IMG/VR virus record: IMGVR_UViG_3300020204_000256
Span: 1-29,921 of that record
Reading direction: 5' to 3' (one strand)
Source: a virus
DNA length: 29,921 nt
This document shows positions 19,732 through 27,119 of this stretch, piece after piece (positions within the stretch are counted from its first letter, which is position 1; the number at the start of each line of letters is the position of its first letter). The notes beneath the pieces were generated by a model. The model did no database searches and had not been told where the DNA came from. It was given only the letters and a program-made list of their open reading frames with translations. The position numbers were made by a program, and so were the translations under genes.

Positions 19732-20193
19732 TTAAAGTTTAGTGTGATTATAAGTAGAAATATAATTTTTGTCAAACTCTTTTTTTGTGTAAATGGTGGA
19801 GTTTTCCACAACACAGAATTGGTTTTCTACGCACATAATATAAAATGTTTTTGAATTTTGTTCACATTGTATCAATTCAAAACTTTTTTCACTGAAATTT
19901 TCTGTTAATTTGAGTGTGTGCCACATGTGAATCAATCTGTCCACTTCATTGTACTCATTTTTTTGAATCTGCAACCACGGTTGTATCCAACTGTTGCGAT
20001 CAAAAAAGTTTGTTTTGGTGTATGTGAGTGGACATTGTTTGTAAATGTGCATGAGATCCTGCAGAGGTTGCACACTCACCTGCAGTTGATCACGCAGATG
20101 TCGCCAATAGTGCAGTCGTTGATAATAATCTCCGTGAAACAGTAGTGGTTTATGATTTGACCTGGATCTGGAAGAGTATGGTGGCTGTGTCAT
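19732..20193 (-). CDS. Conserved-looking phage protein next to the fibre gene, unknown function
   Basis: The 153-aa protein has a positively charged His/Tyr/Arg-rich N-terminus (HGDYYQRLHYWRHLRDQLQV), then RNSWIQPWLQIQKNEY and LIHMWHTLKLTENFSEKSFE. Proteins with the QPW-x-L-I and WHTLxLT pattern occur, from memory, in marine T4-like phages. The start overlaps the end of the fibre gene by 44 bases, which suggests a chaperone or assembly role, but this is inference. Confidence 0.75.
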   Translation of the reverse strand: MTQPPYSSRSRSNHKPLLFHGDYYQRLHYWRHLRDQLQVSVQPLQDLMHIYKQCPLTYTKTNFFDRNSWIQPWLQIQKNEYNEVDRLIHMWHTLKLTENFSEKSFELIQCEQNSKTFYIMCVENQFCVVENSTIYTKKEFDKNYISTYNHTKL

Positions 20194-21766
20194 TTAGTGT
20201 GATGTCTTTAACTTTTACTAATAAAGTCTCCAAGTTTGCATCACCATTGATGTCTGTCAGTTGGGCTTGAAAGTCCAAATTGGTAGCATACACCACATCG
20301 CCCACATAATCATATGTGTCAGTTAAACTGGTGGTGTTGTTGTTTTTGTTCACGGCAATGTCCAATGTGCCTTTTCTCACTGCATTCACAAATGTGCTCT
20401 TGAAGAGATAGTTTATGATGTAGGTCTTGGTCACATTGGCTGGCAATCTAAATGAAGTCACAAAACCTACTGTGTAACCCACATTCACTTCAAAACTGTA
20501 TGTGGTGGTGTTGTCCACAAATCCTTCTATTTCAGGCACATAAGGTGTGCTCGCTAGGAAACTAGATTCAGTGGCTAATTTTTTGGTGCGATCGAAATAA
20601 TCGTTGAAAGATGAATTTTGTAAAGTTTCAAATTTAATGCAACTGTATGTGGCATTAGATTCTGTACCACCGTCATTGCCCACGCTGATAAAAGTGTTCA
20701 GTTCACTGTTGTTGCTTGTGCCTTTGCGTACCCAAATTCCATTGCGATTGATATCCGAAAATTCACATTGTAAAAAACTGTTGTTGATTGGTCCAGAAGC
20801 CTGACCTGGAGCACCTATGGTGGTATTTTCTCCAAACACTACTCCATAACGACAGTTGGCTATCACACAATTTGTGAAATGATTTTCTATAACATCAAAG
20901 TCTGAATGCACTGCTTGATCAAATCCATTTATTTTTATGCTGCGAAAACTGTTATTACCGCAGGTTACTAAAGTGCTGAGGGCATCCATCTTGATGGCAA
21001 AATTATCTACAAAACTGGCACTGTATGTCCAATCTCCTAAAATTTTAATATCTTCAAAACTACTGTCTGCACAGGAATAAAGATAGATGCCACAGTTGTC
21101 ACCGTTGGTGGTCAGTGTCATGCCTTTCAAATGAATGTGTCTTGCTTGATTAAGAGTGGTTGTGGCAGCATCATTACCAGGAATGCCAGGAGTGCTGAGA
21201 CCGTTCACAGTTTTAAAAATATCTGCATTGGCAGTCTGCACAAAGATTGTTTTGTCACTGCCATCACCTATCAGTGTGGTAAAGGGTGGCAGTTTGATTG
21301 AATTACTGATACGATATGTGCCGGCTGGTATGGTCAGATACACTCTGCTGCTGGCATTGCCCACTGTGCCTGGATTAATAAAAAGTTGATCTATGGCTCT
21401 CTGCAGTTCAACTGTGTCATCTGCTATGCCATCACCTGCCACGCCAAAAGCCTTCACACTCACATAGTCATCCAATCTTGCTTTCAAGGTACGCTGTATG
21501 GGTGTGCCTGAAGTGGCACCAGTTTGCACTAGATTTTCATTGCCATAGATGTATTCGCTGCTGAGTTCAAACAGATTATCATGTTCTGTGAGTATTTTTG
21601 TGTTGCCCACAGCAGGTGCGCCTTCTGACACAGAACCGTTGCCTATGAACAATGCTTGAGTGTCCACAGCCCATCCAAACTCACCGCCTGCCAATTGTGG
21701 CACGCCTGAGCCGGCACCGGCTTGACCTCTTCTTACCTGTATTCTTGAAATGGATACAATGGCCAC
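20150..21766 (-). CDS. Beta-helical tail fibre or tailspike protein
   Basis: The 538-aa protein starts with IVSISRIQVRRGQAGAGSGV and GEFGWAVDTQALFIGNG, an N-terminal virion-attachment domain. A pectate-lyase-like right-handed beta-helix follows (VSVKAFGVAGDGIADDTVEL, then repeats such as IYLYSCADSSFEDIKI and NNSFRSIKINGFDQAV). The last 120 residues form a separate beta-rich tip. It probably binds the host surface. The start is GTG at 21766, fixed by an AAGGAG site 8 nt upstream. A GATAAATA box at 21792-21799 marks its late transcription. Confidence 0.88.
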   Translation of the reverse strand: MAIVSISRIQVRRGQAGAGSGVPQLAGGEFGWAVDTQALFIGNGSVSEGAPAVGNTKILTEHDNLFELSSEYIYGNENLVQTGATSGTPIQRTLKARLDDYVSVKAFGVAGDGIADDTVELQRAIDQLFINPGTVGNASSRVYLTIPAGTYRISNSIKLPPFTTLIGDGSDKTIFVQTANADIFKTVNGLSTPGIPGNDAATTTLNQARHIHLKGMTLTTNGDNCGIYLYSCADSSFEDIKILGDWTYSASFVDNFAIKMDALSTLVTCGNNSFRSIKINGFDQAVHSDFDVIENHFTNCVIANCRYGVVFGENTTIGAPGQASGPINNSFLQCEFSDINRNGIWVRKGTSNNSELNTFISVGNDGGTESNATYSCIKFETLQNSSFNDYFDRTKKLATESSFLASTPYVPEIEGFVDNTTTYSFEVNVGYTVGFVTSFRLPANVTKTYIINYLFKSTFVNAVRKGTLDIAVNKNNNTTSLTDTYDYVGDVVYATNLDFQAQLTDINGDANLETLLVKVKDITLNDTATILFQIQVKS

Positions 21767-21791
21767 TTTAAACTCCTTGTTATAACAAGTG

Positions 21792-21799
21792 TATTTATC
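21792..21799 (-). promoter_or_regulatory. Late-type promoter box GATAAATA of the fibre gene
   Basis: GATAAATA on the minus strand. The leader of about 20 nt contains the AAGGAG ribosome site before the GTG start. Confidence 0.65.
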
Positions 21800-21812
21800 G
21801 TGATGATATCAA

Positions 21813-22493
21813 TTAATTTTGCTTGTTGTAGTAGTGTTCTACCCTGCGCCACCAACTGTCTGCATATTTTCTGTAGCTGACTGAATCTATTTCAAACTGT
21901 TTAAATTGCATGTCCCTGCTGCACATGAAAATGTAGCCATGTTGTATGTTGGTGTTGTAAACCTTGTTGTGTGCTTCTGCATAGGCTGCCAACTGCAAAA
22001 AATAGTCCTGTATCCATTCACGCAGTTTCATTTTGTTGGCCTGTTTGAAATCACAAATAGCAGGCGCACCATTGTAGCTGCAGATTATGTCTGTGGTGCC
22101 TGCATATATTTCCGGATAATAGAGACTGATTTCACTGCCCCAAATTTCATCCATGTGATCCACAGCATTGTTTTTTACTATGTGTGCCATGTCATAGGCC
22201 TGTTTGGCATAGGGATTGCTGCCAGCTTCGGGCCATACACCTGTGGTCACATATTTTTCTAAATATTTGTGCATTCGAGCTCCAATACCACTGGCTTCTT
22301 TGGTGATAAGATTGGCTTGTTCTTCTCCCACTCTAGCACGCCATTCTTTCAGATGTGTCTTGTCTTTGGTGCTGTCTAATATTGTGGTCACACTGGGCAA
22401 ACTTTTACCATCTGGTGATACATAAAGTCTTTTGCCAGCCACTAGAGTGCGTTCAAGATTATGATATGCGTACCTATTGATTAGCAGAGACAT
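21813..22493 (-). CDS. PD-(D/E)XK-family exonuclease
   Basis: The 226-aa protein has LPSVTTILDSTKDKTHLKEW, a GIGARMHKYLEKY helix with the conserved His, and the nuclease core AGTTDIICSYNGAPAICDFK, in which Asp135 and the DFK triad (Asp148, Lys150) are the metal and catalytic residues. The layout resembles the MGME1/RecB-like exonucleases of marine T4-like phages. It may resect DNA for recombination or trim ends. It starts on the stop of the NifU-like gene (TAATG). Confidence 0.88.
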   Translation of the reverse strand: MSLLINRYAYHNLERTLVAGKRLYVSPDGKSLPSVTTILDSTKDKTHLKEWRARVGEEQANLITKEASGIGARMHKYLEKYVTTGVWPEAGSNPYAKQAYDMAHIVKNNAVDHMDEIWGSEISLYYPEIYAGTTDIICSYNGAPAICDFKQANKMKLREWIQDYFLQLAAYAEAHNKVYNTNIQHGYIFMCSRDMQFKQFEIDSVSYRKYADSWWRRVEHYYNKQN

Positions 22494-22867
22494 TATTTGT
22501 TGTTGTCTTTTTCTTTTACAAAATTCGATAATTGAGTCAGTTCATCCAACATTTCATTTGCGCTGGGATAGTCTATAGGATGTGCAAAGTATGGATCCAC
22601 AGTGCTGTTGGGATCATCCTCTGCCTCTATGTGTTGCACTTCTTTCACATAATATTTTATCATTTTTTCCACAGCGTTGCTCAAAGTTTGTTTGCTGCCG
22701 GCACAACCTGAACACGCTCCTGACATCTGCAGTTTCACTGTGTGACTGTTGATATCATAATCCAACAACACAATTTCACCACCATGTTGACCCACGCCTG
22801 GAGCTAGATATTGATCTATCACTGTCCTAATGTCGGACATTATTTCTTCTTTAGTTCTCACAGTCAT
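22493..22867 (-). CDS. NifU/NfuA C-terminal-domain Fe-S protein
   Basis: The 124-aa protein has the NifU-like core: PGVGQHGGEIVLLDYDI, VKLQMSGACSGCAGSKQTL with the CxxC pair (Cys52, Cys55), and NAVEKMIKYYVKEVQHIE. Such domains carry a bridging iron-sulfur cluster as a dimer. The 40-residue acidic tail is not part of the usual domain. The ATG at 22867 begins 6 nt after the -10 of a consensus promoter, and an ATG at 22840 is the alternative. It may supply a cluster to a phage or host enzyme (inference). Confidence 0.87.
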   Translation of the reverse strand: MTVRTKEEIMSDIRTVIDQYLAPGVGQHGGEIVLLDYDINSHTVKLQMSGACSGCAGSKQTLSNAVEKMIKYYVKEVQHIEAEDDPNSTVDPYFAHPIDYPSANEMLDELTQLSNFVKEKDNNK

Positions 22868-22873
22868 AGCACA

Positions 22874-22902
22874 AGTATATGATTTATTTGAGTTTTTGTC
22901 AA
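22874..22902 (-). promoter_or_regulatory. Sigma70-like promoter of the NifU-like and exonuclease genes
   Basis: Minus strand TTGACA (22902-22897), 17-nt spacer, TATACT (22879-22874), 6 nt, ATG. If the start lies at 22867 the mRNA is leaderless. Confidence 0.75.
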
Positions 22903-22903
22903 T

Positions 22904-23155
22904 CTATCTTTTGAGATGTGTTTTGGCAGCTTTGAGTGCCATCTGATCCACAGATGTTTTTTTGGCTTTGACCACTTTGTCTTTGACATCTTGTTTGTCA
23001 GTTTTCAGTGCTATGCCATTCTTATCAAAATTGCGAATCAATGATTTCACTGCGGCGTCACTGTCATATGCTGATTTCACAGCATCAAAATCATACTGTG
23101 TGCCACCCACATTGCTCATCAATTTGTTCAATGCGAGATAATTCACGTAGGCCAT
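22904..23155 (-). CDS. 83-aa protein, possibly the 3' part of a frameshift fusion
   Basis: As read from the ATG at 23155 the product starts MAYVNYLALNKLMSNVGGTQ and is helical and lysine-rich at the end. It has no ribosome site. The frame is open upstream through 27 more codons (GLIIEADNSK and on, 23236-23156), exactly to the slippery A-run of the preceding gene. It is therefore probably not an independent gene but the C-terminal part of a longer protein made by -1 frameshifting, or of one gene broken by a homopolymer error. Confidence 0.6.
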   Translation of the reverse strand: MAYVNYLALNKLMSNVGGTQYDFDAVKSAYDSDAAVKSLIRNFDKNGIALKTDKQDVKDKVVKAKKTSVDQMALKAAKTHLKR

Positions 23156-23245
23156 TTGATCACGACTGTTGGCAGTGTCAATAAAATTTTTCAGTACTTG
23201 AATTAGTTTGCTGTTGTCAGCCTCGATGATTAAACCTTTTTTTTT
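23156..23245 (-). other. Slippery A9-G site and open -1 frame joining two genes
   Basis: The zero frame GGA AAA AAA AAG GTT TAA contains A AAA AAG (23242-23236). A -1 shift there reads GGT TTA ATC and then continues without a stop through 27 codons into the 83-aa frame. The joined product would be about 389 aa. Confidence 0.6.
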
Positions 23246-24072
23246 CCAAAAAACGGTTTGGACAACATTTCTGCTAGTCTGGGTGAGCGTCTCAAAATGG
23301 ATTCTCTTTTTTTTCTGTCTGCAGGTTCTTCACCGCCTGTAGCTGGTTCACTGGCAGTGAAGTCATCTGCTGTATCTGGTTCTACTTCTGGTGCCACATC
23401 TTTTTCTAAATCTGCGATATCATCTGTGTTATCAGCACCCATAGTTTCTGGTGCTTGTTGTTCGCCTGTCAGCACGGCTACACCGTCTGTGAAAGTTTTT
23501 CTCGAGCTTTCAAGTTGAGCGTACAAGGCTTCTAGAGCCGGTTTCATGGTGTTGATGTATTGTTCTGATTTTTCTGAACCCATTGCGTTGCGTATTTGAT
23601 CGCCTAATTCTAATATGACTTCTGTCTGCATGGATGCTGTGCTTTCCATCCAACCTGTTACTTTGTTAACAATTTCTTTTGCTGCCATTATGATGCTGGC
23701 TTCGTCTTCAGCACTTTCTTTCACTTCTTTTTTCTCTTTGTCAGCGACGGCTTTCTTCATAGGCTCTTTCTTGTTGCCATCTTTGTCCATGTCTAAAAAA
23801 TCTGGCTTAGATTTCTTTTCTTCTAACTCTTGAATTCTTTTTTCAATCACTTGTAAAAATAATCTATTTTTTTGATACACGTCATTGCTGTTGATTGCGT
23901 CAAATGATGAATGACCTTCCAATGCTTTTAATGCTAGGCCAATTTTGTCTTTGGCTGCCTGCAGTTGTTCTGTGGTGAATGAGTCTAGATTGATGCGTGA
24001 GCCAAACATCTGAGCCACCCTATTGTTGATGTCTTCTGACTTTACAGTTTGATTTAAATCTTTAAATTGCAT
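23230..24072 (-). CDS. Acidic phage structural-type protein, unknown function
   Basis: The 280-aa protein has an N-terminal helical part (INLDSFTTEQLQAAKDKIGL), a KPDFLDMDKDGNKKEPMKKA segment typical of head-associated proteins in marine T4-like phages, an acidic Asp/Glu/Pro-rich linker, and a basic end ILRRSPRLAEMLSKPFFGKKK. The Asp-rich loop might bind Ca, but a virion role is an inference from position and style. The end lies in an A9 run that may let ribosomes shift into the next frame. Confidence 0.72.
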   Translation of the reverse strand: MQFKDLNQTVKSEDINNRVAQMFGSRINLDSFTTEQLQAAKDKIGLALKALEGHSSFDAINSNDVYQKNRLFLQVIEKRIQELEEKKSKPDFLDMDKDGNKKEPMKKAVADKEKKEVKESAEDEASIIMAAKEIVNKVTGWMESTASMQTEVILELGDQIRNAMGSEKSEQYINTMKPALEALYAQLESSRKTFTDGVAVLTGEQQAPETMGADNTDDIADLEKDVAPEVEPDTADDFTASEPATGGEEPADRKKRESILRRSPRLAEMLSKPFFGKKKV

Positions 24073-24095
24073 ACATTTATTGCTTTGTAATTTAT

Positions 24096-24518
24096 TTAGT
24101 CAAATATATAGTGATCCAGTTCACTCCTTAAAGTAAGCACATCCTCCCAAGCAATATCATAGCGTATGCGGGCACTGGCTCTACGCTGTTCATCATCTGT
24201 GCAGTGTATGGTGTATTTAAAATGCACAGCATCATTGTATTTTTGCATGATTTCATCATCCAATCGCAGTATGCGATGTGTTTCATTCATGCAGCCTTCT
24301 GCGTGATTTTTGGCAATAGCCACTGCAGCAGTTTTGCTGAAAGTGCAGGCCACCTGAGAGCCATTCAAAATATCAAACACCAAATAACCCCTGCGACTTT
24401 CACGCACCACCATGTGTTTTATTCTGATACTGTTGCCTTTCTGAATGGGCAAACACACCTTGTGTGTTTCACTGTCAATCAATTGTAGCAATTGTTTAGC
24501 AACTTGGGTTTTGATCAT
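24096..24518 (-). CDS. Conserved-looking phage protein, unknown function
   Basis: The 140-aa protein begins MIKTQVAKQLLQLIDSETHK, then has beta-type segments (RRGYLVFDILNGSQVACTFS) and helices with many charged residues (DEQRRASARIRYDIAWEDVL). No motif is recognised. The start overlaps the end of the 71-aa gene by 23 bases. Placement in a run of small genes suggests a virion-assembly role. Confidence 0.75.
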   Translation of the reverse strand: MIKTQVAKQLLQLIDSETHKVCLPIQKGNSIRIKHMVVRESRRGYLVFDILNGSQVACTFSKTAAVAIAKNHAEGCMNETHRILRLDDEIMQKYNDAVHFKYTIHCTDDEQRRASARIRYDIAWEDVLTLRSELDHYIFD

Positions 24519-24711
24519 TGCGCACCACCAACGTTTGATTGTTTCTTACAATTTTAGTTACAACACTTTTGCGTATCATACCTTCAATTATGAACTGTTC
24601 TCGTTCACTGAAACTCTCTATAGGAGTAGGTTGTGTCAATTGAGACAGCAGAGCGGATTCTTCGTTGCTGACGTACACTTCAAAATCTGATATTAATTCG
24701 TTGATCTTCAT
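24496..24711 (-). CDS. Small protein starting MKINELI, possible head-associated
   Basis: The 71-aa protein begins MKINELISDFEVYVSNEESA, is acidic and helical, and ends with a short basic segment and a Cys. Its N-terminus resembles those of two downstream-numbered neighbours (MKIKEIAP, MKISEIVS). In T4 a short N-terminal capsid-targeting sequence of this style directs internal head proteins into the prohead. The stop abuts the gene starting at 24518 with a 23-base overlap. Confidence 0.7.
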   Translation of the reverse strand: MKINELISDFEVYVSNEESALLSQLTQPTPIESFSEREQFIIEGMIRKSVVTKIVRNNQTLVVRNDQNPSC

Positions 24712-25086
24712 CTATTTCATACCTCTCTGTATGAGATTATTGATCACAGGATCTAAATCTTTTTTCTTAATGGTCACTGTGCTGTCTTTGCCTTTGTCAG
24801 GTTTGGGATCAGTGATTTGCACTTTGTCAGAACCTATGGGTTTGACCATCATATTTTTTTCTTTGTTGGGACCCACAGGAATAGGCAGGGTACTGCCGGA
24901 AGTTTTGATGAGATTGTTTTGTGCTGTGCGACCGGTTCTCATGGCCATTTGTTTGGCTTGTGGAGAACGTATGGTGCCTTTGGGCATGATATTTTTAGGC
25001 ATGGGTTCACCCTGTTTGATGCCTGGCCCAATTTTTTTCAAAACTGTTTGCAGATAGTTGTCTGGTGCTATTTCTTTTATCTTCAT
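24712..25086 (-). CDS. Small basic protein starting MKIKEIA, possible head-associated
   Basis: The 124-aa protein begins MKIKEIAPDNYLQTVLKKIG, then has a Pro/Met/Lys-rich stretch (GEPMPKNIMPKGTIRSPQAK) and ends LDPVINNLIQRGMK. It is low in hydrophobic residues and looks partly disordered. It shares a base with the stop of the upstream gene (ATGA-type junction). A role inside the head is inferred from the N-terminal motif. Confidence 0.72.
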   Translation of the reverse strand: MKIKEIAPDNYLQTVLKKIGPGIKQGEPMPKNIMPKGTIRSPQAKQMAMRTGRTAQNNLIKTSGSTLPIPVGPNKEKNMMVKPIGSDKVQITDPKPDKGKDSTVTIKKKDLDPVINNLIQRGMK

Positions 25087-25409
25087 TATTTTATAGGTTT
25101 TCGTTTGCTGGGTCTAAAGCCTCCTAATTTTTGTCTACCTGAACCCACATTCAATCTTCTCAATCTGGCTGAAAATGTGGCACGTTTGGTTCTGCTGGCT
25201 TTCACTCTAGCAGCCTTGCCCCTTCTGCCCATGGTTCTCTTGAAGGCCACACTTCTTTTAAGATCTTTGGGTCTAGCACAGGTGGCTGGGTTGGACACTA
25301 TTCTACCTTTGCGTATGCCTGATGTGCATCTGTATCTGCGTGTCAATTTGCCCGCACTGCGTCCCCACACATTGACCACTGATTCTGATACAATTTCTGA
25401 TATTTTCAT
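25086..25409 (-). CDS. Highly basic DNA-binding-type protein starting MKISEIVSE
   Basis: The 107-aa protein begins MKISEIVSESVVNV, and the rest is extremely rich in Arg and Lys (GKLTRRYRCTSGIRKGR, RPKDLKRSVAFKRTMGRRGK, RLRRLN). Two cysteines are present. Such a composition fits DNA binding and condensation, as for T4 internal head proteins. The IVSE-S segment could be a prohead-protease type site (LxE/IxE then a small residue), which I infer. A CATAAATA box at 25430-25437 and a GGGG site precede it. Confidence 0.78.
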   Translation of the reverse strand: MKISEIVSESVVNVWGRSAGKLTRRYRCTSGIRKGRIVSNPATCARPKDLKRSVAFKRTMGRRGKAARVKASRTKRATFSARLRRLNVGSGRQKLGGFRPSKRKPIK

Positions 25410-25429
25410 AGGTGCCCCTGTTATGCACT

Positions 25430-25437
25430 TATTTATG
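25430..25437 (-). promoter_or_regulatory. Late-type promoter box CATAAATA
   Basis: CATAAATA on the minus strand, ahead of the run of MKIxEI genes. The leader of about 16 nt contains AGGGG before the ATG at 25409. Confidence 0.6.
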
Positions 25438-25448
25438 TATGGTGTGTG

Positions 25449-25679
25449 TTAACCTGGAAATTTGACCAACAGCACTATGATGGTGCTGACCAGTCCTGCC
25501 ATTATGGTGCCTGTGGCACCTATGATCACTTTGATCATGTTCTGATTGCCGCTGGCAATCTCGTTGTGAATGCTTTCTACTTTTTCTTCAATCTTGGTGA
25601 GTCGATTATCCAGCTGTTCGTATCTGTGTTGACACAGATCCACATGTGCTTCTAAATTTTCTCTCTCTAATCTGCTCAT
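25449..25679 (-). CDS. Coiled-coil protein with C-terminal membrane segment (XhlA-like)
   Basis: The 76-aa protein has an acidic coiled coil (EQLDNRLTKIEEKVESIHNE) and a C-terminal hydrophobic stretch (MIKVIIGATGTIMAGLVSTI). This is the layout of XhlA-type proteins that accompany holins, and also of other small tail-anchored phage proteins. The preceding 110 bases hold only a short A/T-rich inverted repeat (TACAAT/ATTGTA), an AATAAATA box and a 6-codon frame ending on the ATG. Confidence 0.78.
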   Translation of the reverse strand: MSRLERENLEAHVDLCQHRYEQLDNRLTKIEEKVESIHNEIASGNQNMIKVIIGATGTIMAGLVSTIIVLLVKFPG

Positions 25680-25789
25680 CTTACTATCACTTCCATGTTT
25701 GTTTGTTATATTTTATCTTGGGAAGGGCCTAATTTACTGCCATTTTGAGCCTAATACAATTATTTATTATTGTACGATCGAAAATTATA

Positions 25790-26185
25790 TTAAGTGTTTT
25801 TATAAAATACAATGTTTGTGTTGTCCTGATCTTTGGTAATAAACACATTGTTATTTATGTTGATACTTTCCTTCAACCCACCTATCATAGGCACCAAATT
25901 AAAGTCTTCCTGCAGCTGATCCACGGTGACTGCGTCAGTGCGTTCTGCCATGAACTCCACAAACCACACATGATGAGTGCCTTGATATCTCTTACCAAAT
26001 CCCAAATCTGAAATGTTCTTGTGCAACTGCACGGGCCTACCCAAGGCGTTCACATTGCTTCTCAGCATGAGACACTGTTCAAACACATTGTAGTTGCTTT
26101 GCTGATCTATGGCACATCGATCATCACTCTTGTGACGATGCTGATCAGTTTTGGTTATGTCTATGAGTGTGTACACTTGGAACAT
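25790..26185 (-). CDS. Conserved-looking virion-type protein, unknown function
   Basis: The 131-aa protein begins MFQVYTLIDITKTDQHRHKS and has CLMLRSNVNALGRPVQLHKN and HHVWFVEFMAERTDAVTVDQ, with alternating strands. Similar proteins starting MFxVYTLxDIT, as I recall, occur in marine T4-like phages. The role is not known to me. An ATTAAATA box (26192-26199) ends 6 nt before its ATG. Confidence 0.75.
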   Translation of the reverse strand: MFQVYTLIDITKTDQHRHKSDDRCAIDQQSNYNVFEQCLMLRSNVNALGRPVQLHKNISDLGFGKRYQGTHHVWFVEFMAERTDAVTVDQLQEDFNLVPMIGGLKESININNNVFITKDQDNTNIVFYKNT

Positions 26186-26191
26186 GATGGA

Positions 26192-26199
26192 TATTTAAT
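26192..26199 (-). promoter_or_regulatory. Late-type promoter box ATTAAATA
   Basis: ATTAAATA on the minus strand, 6 nt before the ATG at 26185, just past a strong terminator. Confidence 0.5.
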
Positions 26200-26206
26200 G
26201 CTCATT

Positions 26207-26238
26207 AAAAAAGGGCGTCCAGTTTCCTGAACGCCCTT
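26207..26238 (-). terminator. Strong rho-independent terminator of the 121-aa gene
   Basis: On the minus strand a 12-pair stem (AAGGGCGTTCAG with CTGGACGCCCTT, one G-U) with a GAAA tetraloop is followed by TTTTTT. It isolates the gene at 26254-26619 as its own transcript. Confidence 0.92.
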
Positions 26239-26253
26239 GACACATTCAAAATA

Positions 26254-26619
26254 TTACTTGAATGTTAATTGATCAGCTACTTCTACTATTGTATCTGTGC
26301 CTACACCTGAGATAGTTTCGATGAGTGCGGCCAAAGAGGCAGCATTGTGTTGTGAATCGTCCACAACCAACGAAATCTTACCAAGCGCAGCAGATGGAGT
26401 AAAGTATGCTATAGCGTTTGTGTTTTTCACAATTAACTCTACTATTTGATCTGCTTCACCTGCAGCATCTCCATCTTCAACCTGTAAGTTCACTGCGGTG
26501 TTTGCACCATTGCTAGTTGATCTTACTGTTGCTTGATAGAAGCCGAGGTTGGCATTTTGAAACACAGTTCCTGTTACAAATTTATTCAGGAAACCGTTTA
26601 CTTTTGTTACTGTTGCCAT
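26254..26619 (-). CDS. Probable abundant virion protein, family unknown
   Basis: The 121-aa protein begins MATVTKVNGFLNKFVTGTVF and is Ala/Gly/Val/Thr-rich with many beta-strand segments and few charges, typical of a virion surface or decoration protein. It is a single-gene unit with a late box, a 5' hairpin, an ideal AAAGGAG ribosome site and a strong terminator, which suggests high late expression. No family is recognised. Confidence 0.8.
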   Translation of the reverse strand: MATVTKVNGFLNKFVTGTVFQNANLGFYQATVRSTSNGANTAVNLQVEDGDAAGEADQIVELIVKNTNAIAYFTPSAALGKISLVVDDSQHNAASLAALIETISGVGTDTIVEVADQLTFK

Positions 26620-26647
26620 TGTTTTTCTCCTTTATCGTTAATGGCCA

Positions 26648-26666
26648 AATCCACGCTCAGTGGATT
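26648..26666 (-). other. Stem-loop at the 5' end of the 121-aa gene mRNA
   Basis: AATCCAC, 5-nt loop, GTGGATT. It begins within a few bases of the predicted start from the late box at 26676-26682, so it would cap the mRNA. Confidence 0.6.
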
Positions 26667-26675
26667 GGTTGTGAA

Positions 26676-26682
26676 TATTTAG
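26676..26682 (-). promoter_or_regulatory. Late-type promoter box CTAAATA of the 121-aa gene
   Basis: CTAAATA on the minus strand. The leader to the ATG at 26619 is about 50 nt and holds the 5' hairpin and ribosome site. Confidence 0.6.
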
Positions 26683-26719
26683 CGGTTTAGCACCAAAAAT
26701 TCTCTAGATAGTTAATATT

Positions 26720-27118
26720 TTAATAGTTTGTGACAGGTTGGTAGGGTTCTTGATCCTTCATGTACACATCAACAAAAGTGGGCACATACTGTTTGATGTC
26801 CTGTAGATCCAGGAATCTTTTCAATCCTTTGCTGGTTTGTATGTCCTTGGTGAACTGCAATTTTACTGCAGGTTTGATTTTGTCTGAAGTGGCCAGCATT
26901 CTCAGTGCGTTGGCCTGTCTAGGATTCACCATGTGTTTGGCACCATCATCTGTGATCACATGAGTGATGGGTTTGGGATTGTTTTTGCTGTCCAACACCT
27001 TGCCCAATTGATTGAACATGGTATCTTGACGAAATTCTTTGTCTAGTCCTGCGTCAGGATCATCTGCTGGATCCATTATGCGTACATTTTGTGGAATGAA
27101 ATCTTTGGCTTTTACCAT
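26720..27118 (-). CDS. Phage protein of unknown function (132 aa)
   Basis: The protein begins MVKAKDFIPQNVRIMDPADD, with DDGAKHMVNPRQANALRMLA in the middle and YQPVTNY at the end. It is polar and mixed alpha/beta. A CTAAATA box (27125-27131) overlapping the preceding gene's end lies 6 nt before its ATG, and the gene starts one base after that stop. No motif is recognised. It follows the nucleotidyltransferase pair in the operon. Confidence 0.72.
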   Translation of the reverse strand: MVKAKDFIPQNVRIMDPADDPDAGLDKEFRQDTMFNQLGKVLDSKNNPKPITHVITDDGAKHMVNPRQANALRMLATSDKIKPAVKLQFTKDIQTSKGLKRFLDLQDIKQYVPTFVDVYMKDQEPYQPVTNY

Positions 27119-27119
27119 A

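Noticed and set aside
19695-19814. 40-residue N-terminal extension of nrdA
   Set aside because: It is not like the family, contains the late box GATAAATA and overlaps the next gene; the ATG at 19694 gives a normal ATP-cone start.
24076-24100. TTGACT and ATAAAT 17 nt apart upstream of 24072
   Set aside because: The -10 box would lie only 2 nt before the ATG, so the gene could not be expressed from it as annotated.
25679-25702. Six-codon leader peptide ending on the ATG of the XhlA-like gene
   Set aside because: Too short to judge and without a ribosome site; the overlap could be chance.
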